From Streptomyces liliiviolaceus (GTDB taxonomy: Bacteria; Actinomycetota; Actinomycetes; Streptomycetales; Streptomycetaceae), in the NCBI RefSeq assembly GCF_018070025.1, contig NZ_JAGPYQ010000001.1, positions 62,001-126,000 on the forward strand: a DNA stretch of 64,000 nt, written 5' to 3'. Made by a program: the position numbers and the translations under genes. The notes under the pieces were generated by a model that saw nothing but the letters and a program-made list of their open reading frames with translations, was not told the origin of the DNA and did not search any database. Shown here piece by piece: positions 43,832 to 52,635 of this stretch (position 1 is its first letter; each line of letters begins with the position of its first letter).

Positions 43832-45037
43832 GTGCGATCCGTTGCATGGACGCGATCCGTTGCATGGACGCGATCCGACCCATGGGCGGCCGGTGGCACG
43901 CTCGCCGTGGCGGTCGCGCTGGCCGTGGGAGCGGCGTCCGCGGTCTTCGGCGACCATGCCGGTTCGGCGACGCTGTGGGCGATCGTCGCCCTGGGAGCGG
44001 CCGGCCTCGTCCTGGCCGTGCGGGCGTGGAGTCCCGCCGTCGCCGTCGCCGCCCTGCTGGCCGCCCTGGAGATCCGCGATCCGGCGCCGTGGGGCACCTG
44101 GGCGGTCGCCGGAGGGCTGCTGTTCCTGTTCACCCTCCGCCGCCCCCGTCTCGACGCGATCGCCGCCGGCGCGGTGGTCGCGGGCGGCACGCTGCTCGCC
44201 GCGTACAACCCGTACGCCTCGTGGCAGGACAGCGGCGGCGTCGGAGCGTTCGGGATCGTCACGCTCGCGGCCGCCATGGTCGGGGTGGGGCAGTGGGTGC
44301 AGGCGCAACGGCGCTATGTCGTCGCGGAGCTGGGACGGCGGCGCCAGGAGGCCGAACGCCGGCGGGAGGAGGTGGCCCGCCACGTGGCGGAGGAACGGCT
44401 GCGGATCGCCCGCGAGCTCCACGACAGCGTCGCCCATCACCTCGCGGTGGTCAGCGTCCACACCAATGTCGCCAAGGCCAGTCTCGACTCCTCGCCGGAG
44501 GCGTCCAGACGCGCCCTGGACGAGGTGCAGGCCGCCACCCGGTCGGTGCTGGAGGAACTGGGAGTCGTCCTGGGCGTGCTGCGCGCGTCGGAGTCCGAGG
44601 TCGCCCCGGCCGCCCCCGTGGACGCTCCCGTGGACGCCGCCGTGGTCGACGAACTCCTGGAGAGCTTCGCGGGCATCGGGCTGAAGGTCGGCGCCGAGGG
44701 ACTGGACCACCTGCTCGCCCTCGCACCGGTCGCCCGGACCGCCGCCCGGCGCATCCTCCAGGAATCGCTCACCAACGCACAGCGGTACGGCGACGGCGGC
44801 GCCCACGTGACGGTGGACCCGCCGGCCGGCGGATACGTCACCCTGTCGGTCCGCAACCCCTGGGTACCGCGCGAGACCGGGTCCGCCGGAAGCGGGCTGG
44901 GGCTCGTGGGCATGGAGGAGCGGGTCCACGCGCTCGGTGGCACCTTCCACGCGGGCCCGGACGCGAAGGGATTCCTGGTGACCGCACAACTCCCGGCCGC
45001 CGCGCCGCGAAGAACAGCGAAGGAGACATCCGGATGA
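43832..45037 (+). CDS. NarL-type sensor histidine kinase
   Basis: 401 aa. A short duplicated N terminus (RSVAWT twice, then RSDPW) is followed by about five membrane helices (to about 165), a HisKA_3 dimerisation helix with the phospho-acceptor His in IARELHDSVAHHL (about 196), and an HATPase domain (ESLTNAQRYG; SGLGLVGMEER). It phosphorylates the next gene's product. GTG 43832 has CGGAG nine bases upstream. It overlaps the regulator gene by 4 bp. Confidence 0.88.
   Translation: MRSVAWTRSVAWTRSDPWAAGGTLAVAVALAVGAASAVFGDHAGSATLWAIVALGAAGLVLAVRAWSPAVAVAALLAALEIRDPAPWGTWAVAGGLLFLFTLRRPRLDAIAAGAVVAGGTLLAAYNPYASWQDSGGVGAFGIVTLAAAMVGVGQWVQAQRRYVVAELGRRRQEAERRREEVARHVAEERLRIARELHDSVAHHLAVVSVHTNVAKASLDSSPEASRRALDEVQAATRSVLEELGVVLGVLRASESEVAPAAPVDAPVDAAVVDELLESFAGIGLKVGAEGLDHLLALAPVARTAARRILQESLTNAQRYGDGGAHVTVDPPAGGYVTLSVRNPWVPRETGSAGSGLGLVGMEERVHALGGTFHAGPDAKGFLVTAQLPAAAPRRTAKETSG
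43834..43877 (+). repeat. in-frame 18-bp tandem duplication at the kinase N terminus
   Basis: GCGATCCGTTGCATGGAC occurs at 43834-43851 and identically at 43852-43869, with GCGATCCG starting a third copy at 43870. It overlaps the start codon region of the histidine kinase. Confidence 0.9.
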
Positions 45038-45717
45038 GCGTCGTACGCGTCCTCGTCGTCGACGACCAGGTCATGATCCGCTCCGGTATACGGGCCCTCC
45101 TGGAGACCGGCACCGGAGTCGACGTCGTCGGCGAGGCGGCCGACGGGAGCCGGGCGGTCGACATGGCGCGGGCCCTCGTGCCCGACGTGGTCCTCATGGA
45201 CCTGCGGATGCCGGTGCTCGACGGGGTGGGAGCGATCACCCGGCTGCGGGCCGACGCCGTCACCGCGGACATCGGGATCCTGGTGCTGACCACGTTCGAC
45301 ACCGACCAGGACATCCTGGCCGCCCTCCAGGCCGGGGCCAACGGCTTCCTCGGCAAGTCCGCGGACCACGAGGAGCTCCTGCGGGCGGTCGAGCGGGTCG
45401 CCGCGGGCGGCTCCTCCCTGTCCGCCGTCGCGACGGACACCGTCGTCGGGCACCTCACCCGCACCGCACGCGAGCAGCGGCAGCCGGACCCGGTCTCCCC
45501 CGAGGATCTGCGCAGGGCCGGGTCCCTGACGTCCCGCGAACGGGAGGTCACCGTGCTGGTCTCCCAGGGGCTGACCAACGACGCCATCGCGGAGCGCCTG
45601 TTCATCTCGCCGCTGACGGTGAAGACCCATGTGAACCGGGCCATGAGCAAGATGCACGTCAGGGACCGGGCCCAACTCGTGGTCGCGGCCCTGCGGGCGG
45701 GCCTGCGCGAGGACTGA
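45034..45717 (+). CDS. NarL/FixJ family response regulator
   Basis: 227 aa. The receiver domain has the acidic pair Asp10-Asp11 (VVDDQVMIR), phospho-acceptor Asp56 in VVLMDLRMP and Lys in LGKSADHEE. A LuxR-type HTH is at the C terminus (LTSREREVTVLVSQGLTNDAIAERLF). ATG 45034 overlaps the kinase stop (ATGA) and has AAGGAG upstream. It probably activates the MMPL exporter gene behind it. Confidence 0.92.
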   Translation: MSVVRVLVVDDQVMIRSGIRALLETGTGVDVVGEAADGSRAVDMARALVPDVVLMDLRMPVLDGVGAITRLRADAVTADIGILVLTTFDTDQDILAALQAGANGFLGKSADHEELLRAVERVAAGGSSLSAVATDTVVGHLTRTAREQRQPDPVSPEDLRRAGSLTSREREVTVLVSQGLTNDAIAERLFISPLTVKTHVNRAMSKMHVRDRAQLVVAALRAGLRED

Positions 45718-45793
45718 CCGCTCCGGGCGACGGACCACCGCGGGTGAGGATCCACTCCGGGCGGAGGAGAACCGGGGCGCCGGAAATACACCA

Positions 45794-45818
45794 GCGGCGG
45801 TAGATCCGCTACCGCCGC
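45794..45818 (+). terminator. hairpin between response regulator and MMPL genes
   Basis: GCGGCGGTAG-ATCCG-CTACCGCCGC, perfect 10-bp stem, 77 nt after the regulator stop. It would separate or attenuate transcription into the exporter gene. Confidence 0.7.
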
Positions 45819-45904
45819 CGTGCGACGACCACCGGGCGCCTCCCGGCGGAGGCTGGGCACCGGCCGCACGAGCGGCCCGCGCACCGCTTTCCGCAGGAGT
45901 CCCG

Positions 45905-48175
45905 ATGTCCCGATTGTTGTCCAGGATCGGCGCGTTCAGCGCCGCTCACCGGCTCGTCGTCACCGGAGCATGGTTCATGCTGACGGTCGTCCTCACCGTC
46001 GTGACGATCAGCGGCGCCAAGTTCTCCGACGCCGAATTCAGCATCTCGGGCGCCGAGTCGACGACGGCGCTCGCCACGATGAAGAAGGCGTTTCCCGAGG
46101 CGGACCCCGGCGCCGGCGAGCTGATGCTGGTCGTAGAAGCGCCCGACGGCACCTCCCTGACCCGGCCGGCGGACCGGGAACTGGTCGCGGGCCTCGTGTC
46201 CCGCGCCACCGGCGTCCCCGACGTGAAGTCCGCCGCGGACCCGTACGCCGAGGACCGCCCCTACGTGTCGAAGGACGGTTCGGTCGCCGTCTCGACGCTC
46301 AGCGTCGACCTGGAGGCGGACCAGGCCGTCGTCGAGAAGGACCTCCGGGAGGCCGCGGCACCCCTGACGGACCAGGGATACCGCGTCGAACTCGGCGGAA
46401 CCCTGGAGGACGGGCCGCCCGAGATCGCCGGCGTCACCGAGATCGTCGGAGTCGTGGTCGCCTTCGTCGTACTGCTGCTGACCTTCGGCTCGCTGGCCGC
46501 CGCGGGCGCGAACATGCTGACCGCCCTGAGCGGGGTCGTCGTCGGCGTCCTGGGCATTCTGGCGTGGTCCGCCACGGGCGAGGGCATCCAGTCCACCACG
46601 CTGATCATCGCGGTGATGCTCGGGCTGGCCGTGGGCATCGACTACGCCCTGCTGATCCTCTCGCGGTTCCGTGACGAGCTCCGCCGGGGCGCCGGCGTCG
46701 ACGCCGCCGTGGCCCGCGCCTGCGGCACGGCCGGCACCTCCGTGGTGGTGGCCGGGACCACCGTGGTCATCGCCCTGACGGGGCTGGCGATCGTCCGGAT
46801 CGCGTTCATCACCGAGATGGGGCTCGGCGCGGCACTCGCCGTGATCGTGGCCGTGGCCGCCTCGCTCACGGTCGTACCGGCCGTGCTGAAGACCCTCGGG
46901 CACCGGGCACTGCCGCGCAGGGAGCGCCCGGCACGGGGCGCGGCGTACGCGGCACCCGCGACCGGAGTGGCCGAAGTGGCCGGAACATCCGCCGCGAAGG
47001 ACGCGCAGGAGCCGGGCGGCCGCCGTGGGACGGGCCTGCTGGGCCGCTGGGCCCGGATGGTGGTCGACCGGCCCGTCCTCACGATGCTGGGCAGCACCGT
47101 CCTCGTCGCCCTGCTCGCCGTGCCGGCCCTCTCTCTCCAGACCGAACTCGATCCCCCGGGCGGCCCCGACCCGGCCAGTTCCGAGCGCGCGGCGTACACC
47201 ACGGTCAGCGACGCGTTCGGCGCCGGCGAGCAGAACCCCCTGGTGGTGCTCTTCGAAGGCCGGGACGCGGCGGACACCGCGGCCGGCACGGCGAAGCGGA
47301 TCACCGAGCTGAAGGGGGTGGCCGACGTCAGCCCGGTCCAGCGCGCCGAGGACCCGGGGTTCGCCTTCCTCGCGGTCACTCCCGACCACGGCCCGACCGA
47401 CGCGCGTACGAGCGCCCTGGTGAACTCGCTGCGCACGGAGATGGACGACGTGGCGGGCGCGGAGGTCTCGGTGACGGGCCAGACCGCGGTCGACGTGGAC
47501 GTCGACTCGGCGCTCTCGTCGGGCCTGATCGTCTATCTGATCGCCGTGGTCGGGCTCTCGCTGCTCCTGCTGACGCTCGTGTTCCGTTCCGTCATGGTGC
47601 CGCTGCTGGCCACCGCCGGGTTCCTGATGTCGCTGGCCGCGGGCCTCGGCGTGACGGTGGCGGTGTTCCAGTGGGGCTGGGCCGGCGTACTGGTCGGCCT
47701 CGACGAGGCCCGGCCGCTGGCCAGCCTGACGCCGCTGATCGTGGTGGGCGTGCTGTTCGGCCTCGCCATGGACTACCAGGTGTTCCTGGTGGCCCGTATG
47801 CACGAGGCGCACCGCGGCGGGCTGCACACCAGGGCCGCCATCGTGCGGGGCTTCGGGCAGGCCTCGCCCGTCGTCGTGGCGGCGGCCTCGATCATGGCGG
47901 CGGTGTTCGCCGGCTTCGCCTTCAGCGGCGGCGACCAGATGGTCGCGTCCATCGGACTGGCTCTGACCGTCGGGGTGCTGGTCGACGCGCTCGTCGTCCG
48001 CATGCTCCTCGTACCGGCGGCCCTGCGGCTCCTCGGTGAGGCGAGCTGGTGGATGCCCCGGGCGCTGGACCGTGTACTGCCGGACATCGACACGGAGGGT
48101 GCGTCCCTGGACCGGGAGGAGCCGCCGGCGGGCGACGGCCCACGCCAGGAGCTGGCCGGATCGGCCCGGGTCTAG
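45905..48175 (+). CDS. MMPL family RND-type exporter
   Basis: 756 aa. Two similar halves, each with one helix, a large outer loop and a five-helix bundle (12 membrane helices in all). MMPL signatures include VGIDYALLILSRFRDELRRG (first half) and GLAMDYQVFLVARMHEA (second half), both with the Asp-Tyr pair of the proton relay. It exports lipids or drugs using the proton gradient. ATG 45905 has AGGAG five bases upstream. Linkage to a two-component system and TetR suggests inducible efflux. Confidence 0.9.
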   Translation: MSRLLSRIGAFSAAHRLVVTGAWFMLTVVLTVVTISGAKFSDAEFSISGAESTTALATMKKAFPEADPGAGELMLVVEAPDGTSLTRPADRELVAGLVSRATGVPDVKSAADPYAEDRPYVSKDGSVAVSTLSVDLEADQAVVEKDLREAAAPLTDQGYRVELGGTLEDGPPEIAGVTEIVGVVVAFVVLLLTFGSLAAAGANMLTALSGVVVGVLGILAWSATGEGIQSTTLIIAVMLGLAVGIDYALLILSRFRDELRRGAGVDAAVARACGTAGTSVVVAGTTVVIALTGLAIVRIAFITEMGLGAALAVIVAVAASLTVVPAVLKTLGHRALPRRERPARGAAYAAPATGVAEVAGTSAAKDAQEPGGRRGTGLLGRWARMVVDRPVLTMLGSTVLVALLAVPALSLQTELDPPGGPDPASSERAAYTTVSDAFGAGEQNPLVVLFEGRDAADTAAGTAKRITELKGVADVSPVQRAEDPGFAFLAVTPDHGPTDARTSALVNSLRTEMDDVAGAEVSVTGQTAVDVDVDSALSSGLIVYLIAVVGLSLLLLTLVFRSVMVPLLATAGFLMSLAAGLGVTVAVFQWGWAGVLVGLDEARPLASLTPLIVVGVLFGLAMDYQVFLVARMHEAHRGGLHTRAAIVRGFGQASPVVVAAASIMAAVFAGFAFSGGDQMVASIGLALTVGVLVDALVVRMLLVPAALRLLGEASWWMPRALDRVLPDIDTEGASLDREEPPAGDGPRQELAGSARV

Positions 48176-48184
48176 AGAAACGGC

Positions 48185-48360
48185 ACTCGCCCCCGCCGCC
48201 CCTACCCGTTCCCGTCCACGACTCGGGGGCGCTGCCCCCGAACCCCCGCTCCTCAAACGCCGGAGAGGCTGAAACGCTCTCAGCCCGTCCGGCGTTTGAG
48301 GACGAGCGCGAAGCGCGATCAGGGGGCGAGGGGCGCAGCCCCATGCGTGGACGGGAACGG
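48185..48360. repeat. element B, second copy
   Basis: The left part (ACTCGCCCCCGCCGCCCCTA through GGGGGC and CTCCTCAAACGCCGG) repeats the copy at 27221 almost base for base. The inner stem is imperfect and the right side is altered by about 30 bp containing GAGCGCGAAGCGCGATC, but CGTGGACGGGAACGG (48346-48360) still pairs with 48206-48220. It is in a convergent gap. Confidence 0.85.
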
Positions 48361-48361
48361 C

Positions 48362-48397
48362 GACCGGCCGGGGAGACATGGCGCTCCCCGGCCGGTC
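48362..48397. terminator. terminator between MMPL and ABC genes
   Basis: GACCGGCCGGGGAG (48362-48375) pairs perfectly with CTCCCCGGCCGGTC (48384-48397), loop 8 nt. The rest of 48398-48504 holds nothing recognisable. Confidence 0.85.
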
Positions 48398-48504
48398 TAC
48401 GGCACCCGCACGGCCGTACGCTGTTCAGGGTGACGCGTCCGTATATCGGTGCCGGGTCGGCCAAGTTGCCTGCGTGTTAACGCGGTTGCTCCCTGTTTGT
48501 CGGC

Positions 48505-49620
48505 TTACGCGGGCCCGTCCGTCGGTTCGCCCGGCGGCTCCACCGGCTCCTGCGGCACAACCGTCTTCTCCTCCGCGAAGTGGCAGGCCGAGTCATGGGC
48601 GGCGGGACCGGCCTCGTACCGGAACTCCGCGGGCACCGCGAGCAGCGGGACCTCCATCTCGCAGCGCTCCGCGGCCTTCCAGCAGCGGGTGCGGAAGCGG
48701 CAGCCGGAGGGGATGTTCGCGGGCGAGGGCACGTCGCCGAAGAGGATGATCCGCTCCCGGTGCTCCCGGGCCTCCGGGTCCGGCACGGGCACGGCGGACA
48801 GCAGCGCCTGGGTGTACGGGTGCGTCGGGTGGTCGTAGATCTCGGCGTCCCGGCCGGTCTCCACGATCCGCCCGAGGTACATCACCCCGACCCGGTCGGA
48901 GATGTGCCGCACGATCGACAGGTCGTGCGCGATGAAGACGTAACTGAGGGCGAACTCGCTCTGGAGGCGGTCCATCAGGTTGATCACCTGCGCCTGAACC
49001 GACACGTCGAGGGCCGACACCGGCTCGTCCGCGACGATGATCTCGGGGCGCAGGGCGAGGCCGCGCGCGATGCCGATGCGCTGGCGCTGGCCGCCGGAGA
49101 ACTGGTGCGGATAGCGGTTGATGTACTCGGGGTTGAGCCCGACCACGTCCAGCAGGTCCTGCACCTGCCGCCGCCGGTCGCCCTTCGGCGCGACCTCGGG
49201 GTGGATCTCGTACGGCTCCCCGATGATGTCGCCGACGGTCATCCGGGGGTTGAGCGAGGTGTACGGGTCCTGGAAGACCATCTGGATGTTACGGCGGACG
49301 GCCTTGAGGGCGCGGCCGGACAGCTTGGTGATGTCGTCGCCCTTGTATCTGATCTCGCCCGCGGTCGGCCGCTCCAGGTTGACCAGCATCTTGGCGACCG
49401 TCGACTTGCCGCAGCCCGATTCGCCGACGATGCCGAGGGTTTCCCCCGCGCCGAGGTCGAAGTCGACGCCGTCGACGGCCTTCACCGCGCCCACCTGTTT
49501 GCGGAACAGGATTCCCTGGGTGAGCGGGTAGTGCTTGACGAGGCCGCGGACCTGGAGGATCGGCTCGCCGACCGGGGCGTTCAGATGCTCGGCGACAGCG
49601 CCGTTCTTCCGCTCAGCCAT
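48505..49620 (-). CDS. oligopeptide ABC transporter ATP-binding protein (OppF/DppF type)
   Basis: 371 aa. Walker [11 protein letters not shown]-loop [11 protein letters not shown], signature SGGQRQR, Walker [12 protein letters not shown] and His in AHDLS are complete. The C-terminal oligopeptide domain carries the clustered cysteines ([20 protein letters not shown]) that bind a metal cluster in this class. ATG 49620 overlaps the previous ATPase gene by 8 bp. It is last in a five-gene operon. Confidence 0.93.
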   Translation of the reverse strand: MAERKNGAVAEHLNAPVGEPILQVRGLVKHYPLTQGILFRKQVGAVKAVDGVDFDLGAGETLGIVGESGCGKSTVAKMLVNLERPTAGEIRYKGDDITKLSGRALKAVRRNIQMVFQDPYTSLNPRMTVGDIIGEPYEIHPEVAPKGDRRRQVQDLLDVVGLNPEYINRYPHQFSGGQRQRIGIARGLALRPEIIVADEPVSALDVSVQAQVINLMDRLQSEFALSYVFIAHDLSIVRHISDRVGVMYLGRIVETGRDAEIYDHPTHPYTQALLSAVPVPDPEAREHRERIILFGDVPSPANIPSGCRFRTRCWKAAERCEMEVPLLAVPAEFRYEAGPAAHDSACHFAEEKTVVPQEPVEPPGEPTDGPA

Positions 49621-50605
49621 TGAGGCACTCCCTCCAGAAGTGGCAGGCGCTCACGCGGTCCGTGCCCGCCTCGGTCACCTCGTACAGGGGCGGTACGTCG
49701 GTGCGGCAGACGTCCTGGGCCATGGGGCAGCGGGGGTTGAAGGCGCAGCCCGGCGGGATGTTCATCAGGTTCGGCGGCAGGCCCTTGATCGCGTACAGCT
49801 CCCGGCCCTTCTGGTCGAGCCGCGGGATCGATTCGAGGAGGCCCTTCGTGTACGGGTGCGCGGGGGCCTTGTAGATGTCGTGGACCGGGGCGGACTCGAC
49901 GATCCGGCCCGCGTACATCACGGCGATCCGGTCGGCGACGTCCGCGACCACGCCGAGGTCGTGGGTGATGAGGATGAGGCCCATGTTGAGCTCGCGCTGC
50001 AGCTCGGCGAGCAGGTCCATGACCTGGGCCTGGACGGTGACGTCGAGGGCGGTGGTGGGTTCGTCGGCGATGATCAGGGCCGGTTCGAGGGCCAGCGCCA
50101 TCGCGATCATGATGCGCTGGCGCATGCCGCCGGAGAACTGGTGGGGGTAGTCGCCCACGCGGGAGGCGGCCCCCGGGATACGGACGCGGTCCATCAGCTC
50201 GACGGCCTTGGCCTTCGCGTCCTTGCGGGACAGGCCCCGGTGGACGGTGAACATCTCGCCGAGCTGGGCGCCGACGCTGAGCACCGGGTTCAGGGACGAC
50301 AGCGCGTCCTGGAAGATCATCGCCATCTGGGCGCCGCGGACCTTGCGCCGCTCCTCCTCCTTGAACTTCAGGAGGTCCTGGCCCTTGAAGAGGATCTCGC
50401 CCGAGGTGATCTTCCCGGGCGGGGTGTCGAGGATGCCCATCACGGCCTGCGCGGTGACGGACTTGCCGGAGCCCGACTCGCCGAGCACGGCGAGCGTCTC
50501 GCCCTCGTCCACGCTGTAGGTGACGCCGTTGACGGCCTTGGCGACGCCGTCGCGGGTCCTGAACTCCACGTGCAGGTCGCGCACTTCGAGCAGCACGTCG
50601 GTCAC
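49613..50605 (-). CDS. oligopeptide ABC transporter ATP-binding protein (OppD/DppD type)
   Basis: 330 aa. Walker A GESGSGKS, FQDALSSLNPV, signature SGGMRQR, Walker B IIADEPTTALD; the C-terminal CAFNPRCPMAQDVC cluster and THPY-like HPYTKGLL mark the OppD branch. GTG 50605 overlaps the permease stop by 4 bp (GTGA). It pairs with the OppF-type ATPase. Confidence 0.93.
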   Translation of the reverse strand: MTDVLLEVRDLHVEFRTRDGVAKAVNGVTYSVDEGETLAVLGESGSGKSVTAQAVMGILDTPPGKITSGEILFKGQDLLKFKEEERRKVRGAQMAMIFQDALSSLNPVLSVGAQLGEMFTVHRGLSRKDAKAKAVELMDRVRIPGAASRVGDYPHQFSGGMRQRIMIAMALALEPALIIADEPTTALDVTVQAQVMDLLAELQRELNMGLILITHDLGVVADVADRIAVMYAGRIVESAPVHDIYKAPAHPYTKGLLESIPRLDQKGRELYAIKGLPPNLMNIPPGCAFNPRCPMAQDVCRTDVPPLYEVTEAGTDRVSACHFWRECLNG

Positions 50606-51645
50606 CTCAGCTTCGGGTCGAGGGCGTCGCGCACCGCGTCGCCGAGCATGATGAACGCGAGGACGGTGACGGCCAGCGCCCCGGCGGGCCACAGCAGGGC
50701 GTGCGGCGCGGTGCGGATGTACTGGGACGCCGAGGAGATGTCGATGCCCCAGCTCACGGTGGGCGGCTTCAGCCCGACGCCGAGGAACGAGAGGGTCGCC
50801 TCCAGCGAGATGTACGTGCCCAGCGCGATGGTCGCCACGACGATGACCGGGGCGATCGCGTTGGGCGTGATGTGCCGCAGCAGCATCCGGGAGTTGGAGG
50901 CGCCGAGCGCGCGGGCGGCCTGCACGTAGTCGTTCTGCTTGGTGGTGATGACCGAGCCGCGGGCGATCCGGGAGATCTGCGGCCAGCCGAGCAGCACCAT
51001 GAAGCCGATCACGGGCCAGATGGTGGAGCTGGTGACGACGGACAGCAGCACCAGACCGCCGAGGACGACGGGGATCGCGAAGAAGATGTCGGTGATACGG
51101 GAGAGGACCGCGTCCCACGCCCCGCCGAAGAACCCGGCGAGCCCGCCGAGCACCGAGCCGAGGATCGCCACCCCGAGCGTGGCGCAGACGCCGACGGTGA
51201 CGGAGACCCGGGCCCCGTACACCGTGCGCGTGTAGACGTCGCAGCCCTGGCCGTTGTAGCCGAAGGGGTGGCCCGGCTGGGAGCCCTCCTGGGACTTGGC
51301 GAGGTCGCACTTGAGGGGGTTGCCGGAGGCGATCGCCGAGGGCCACAGCGAGATGACGATCAGGAAGAGGATGACGAGCCCCGAGATGATGAAGACGGGG
51401 TTGCGCCGCAGATCGCGCCAGGCGTCGGACCACAGGGAACGGGGCTTGTCCTGGGGCCCCGTACCGTCGGGTCCGCCGATCGGCTTCCGCAGCGAGTCGG
51501 CCTCCTCGGTGGCGAGGTCCATCGCGCCGCCCATGCCGGTCGCGGCGATGGCGCCGTCCTCGGGGGCGCGTCCGCCGCCGGACAGGTGCGGCCCCGGTGG
51601 CATGGAGGGCAGGGGCCGCTCCGGCGGCGTCGGCTGCTCAGGCAT
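50602..51645 (-). CDS. oligopeptide ABC transporter permease (OppC/DppC type)
   Basis: 347 aa. A Pro/Gly-rich disordered N terminus (about 1-75), then six membrane helices with an extra outer loop after helix 1 carrying two Cys (KCDLAK, GQGCDVYTR). The EAA-like coupling loop reads DYVQAARALGASNSRMLLRHI. ATG 51645 overlaps the upstream permease by 8 bp. Confidence 0.92.
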   Translation of the reverse strand: MPEQPTPPERPLPSMPPGPHLSGGGRAPEDGAIAATGMGGAMDLATEEADSLRKPIGGPDGTGPQDKPRSLWSDAWRDLRRNPVFIISGLVILFLIVISLWPSAIASGNPLKCDLAKSQEGSQPGHPFGYNGQGCDVYTRTVYGARVSVTVGVCATLGVAILGSVLGGLAGFFGGAWDAVLSRITDIFFAIPVVLGGLVLLSVVTSSTIWPVIGFMVLLGWPQISRIARGSVITTKQNDYVQAARALGASNSRMLLRHITPNAIAPVIVVATIALGTYISLEATLSFLGVGLKPPTVSWGIDISSASQYIRTAPHALLWPAGALAVTVLAFIMLGDAVRDALDPKLR

Positions 51646-52561
51646 AGCGGATCCTCGGGTCGAGTACGGCGTACAGGAGGTCGACCAGCAGGTTGGCCAC
51701 CAGGAAGACGAGGACGAGGACGGTCACGAAGCCGACGACGGTCTGCGTGTTCTGGCGCAGGATGCCCTGGTAGAGCTGGAATCCGACGCCGTGGATGTTG
51801 AAGATCCGCTCGGTGACGATCGCGCCGCCCATCAGCGCCCCGATGTCGGTGCCGATGAAGGTGACCACCGGGATCAGGGAGTTGCGCAGCAGGTGCCGGG
51901 TGATGACGCGGCGCCGGGGCAGGCCCTTGGCGATGGCCGTACGGACGTAGTCGGCGCGCCGGTTCTCCGCGATGGACGTCCGGGTCAGCCGGGTCACATA
52001 GGCGAGGGAGACGGACGCGAGGACCAGGCCGGGCACGATCAGCTCGTCGAAGGGTGCCTCGGAGGAGACGGACGGGCTGATCCAGCCCCATTTGACGCCG
52101 AGCAGCAGTTGCAGCAGCAGACCGGTGACGAAGGTGGGCACCGAGATGACGACGAGGGTGATCAGCAGGACACCGGTGTCGACGGGCCGGCCGCGGCGCA
52201 GTCCGGTGACGACACCGAGCGCGATGCCGATGACGACCTCGAAGAGGATCGCGACGATCGTGAGCCGGATGGTGACCGGGAACGCGGTCGACATCAGCTC
52301 GGTGACCGCCTGTCCGTTGAAGGCGGTGCCGAAGTCGCCGGTGAAGACGTTGCCCATGTAGGTCGCGTACTGCTGCCACACGGGCTTGTCCAAGCCGAAC
52401 TCCCTGCGCAGCTGGGTCGCCGTGGCGGGGTCGCACTGCCGGTCGCCGCAGAGGCCCGCGATGGGGTCGCCCATCACGTTCACCATCAGGAAGATCAGCA
52501 GGGTGGCGCCGATGAAGACCGGGATCATCTGCAGCAGACGCCGGATCACATACCGTCCCAT
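51638..52561 (-). CDS. oligopeptide ABC transporter permease (OppB/DppB type)
   Basis: 307 aa, six membrane helices. Start MGRYVIRRLLQMIPVFIGAT is typical of OppB; loop one holds CGDRQC, a likely disulfide on the outside. The coupling loop is DYVRTAIAKGLPRRRVITRHL. ATG 52561 has CGGAG six bases upstream. A GC-rich hairpin lies between this gene and the binding-protein gene. Confidence 0.92.
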   Translation of the reverse strand: MGRYVIRRLLQMIPVFIGATLLIFLMVNVMGDPIAGLCGDRQCDPATATQLRREFGLDKPVWQQYATYMGNVFTGDFGTAFNGQAVTELMSTAFPVTIRLTIVAILFEVVIGIALGVVTGLRRGRPVDTGVLLITLVVISVPTFVTGLLLQLLLGVKWGWISPSVSSEAPFDELIVPGLVLASVSLAYVTRLTRTSIAENRRADYVRTAIAKGLPRRRVITRHLLRNSLIPVVTFIGTDIGALMGGAIVTERIFNIHGVGFQLYQGILRQNTQTVVGFVTVLVLVFLVANLLVDLLYAVLDPRIRYA

Positions 52562-52589
52562 GAGGGCTCCGGAGGTAGGTGGGGGTAGG

Positions 52590-52631
52590 CGGGGGCGCGC
52601 GCCTGCTTTCCTGCTGAAGTGCGCGCCCCCG
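52590..52631 (-). terminator. intercistronic hairpin after the binding-protein gene
   Basis: CGGGGGCGCGC (52590-52600) pairs with GCGCGCCCCCG (52621-52631), 5 nt past the binding-protein stop. In an operon it would lower read-through or protect the 3' end so that more binding protein than permease is made. Confidence 0.7.
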
Positions 52632-52635
52632 TGGC

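Noticed and set aside
45809..48379. 856-codon minus-strand frame opposite the MMPL gene
   Set aside because: No recognisable protein features; the plus strand encodes a complete exporter.
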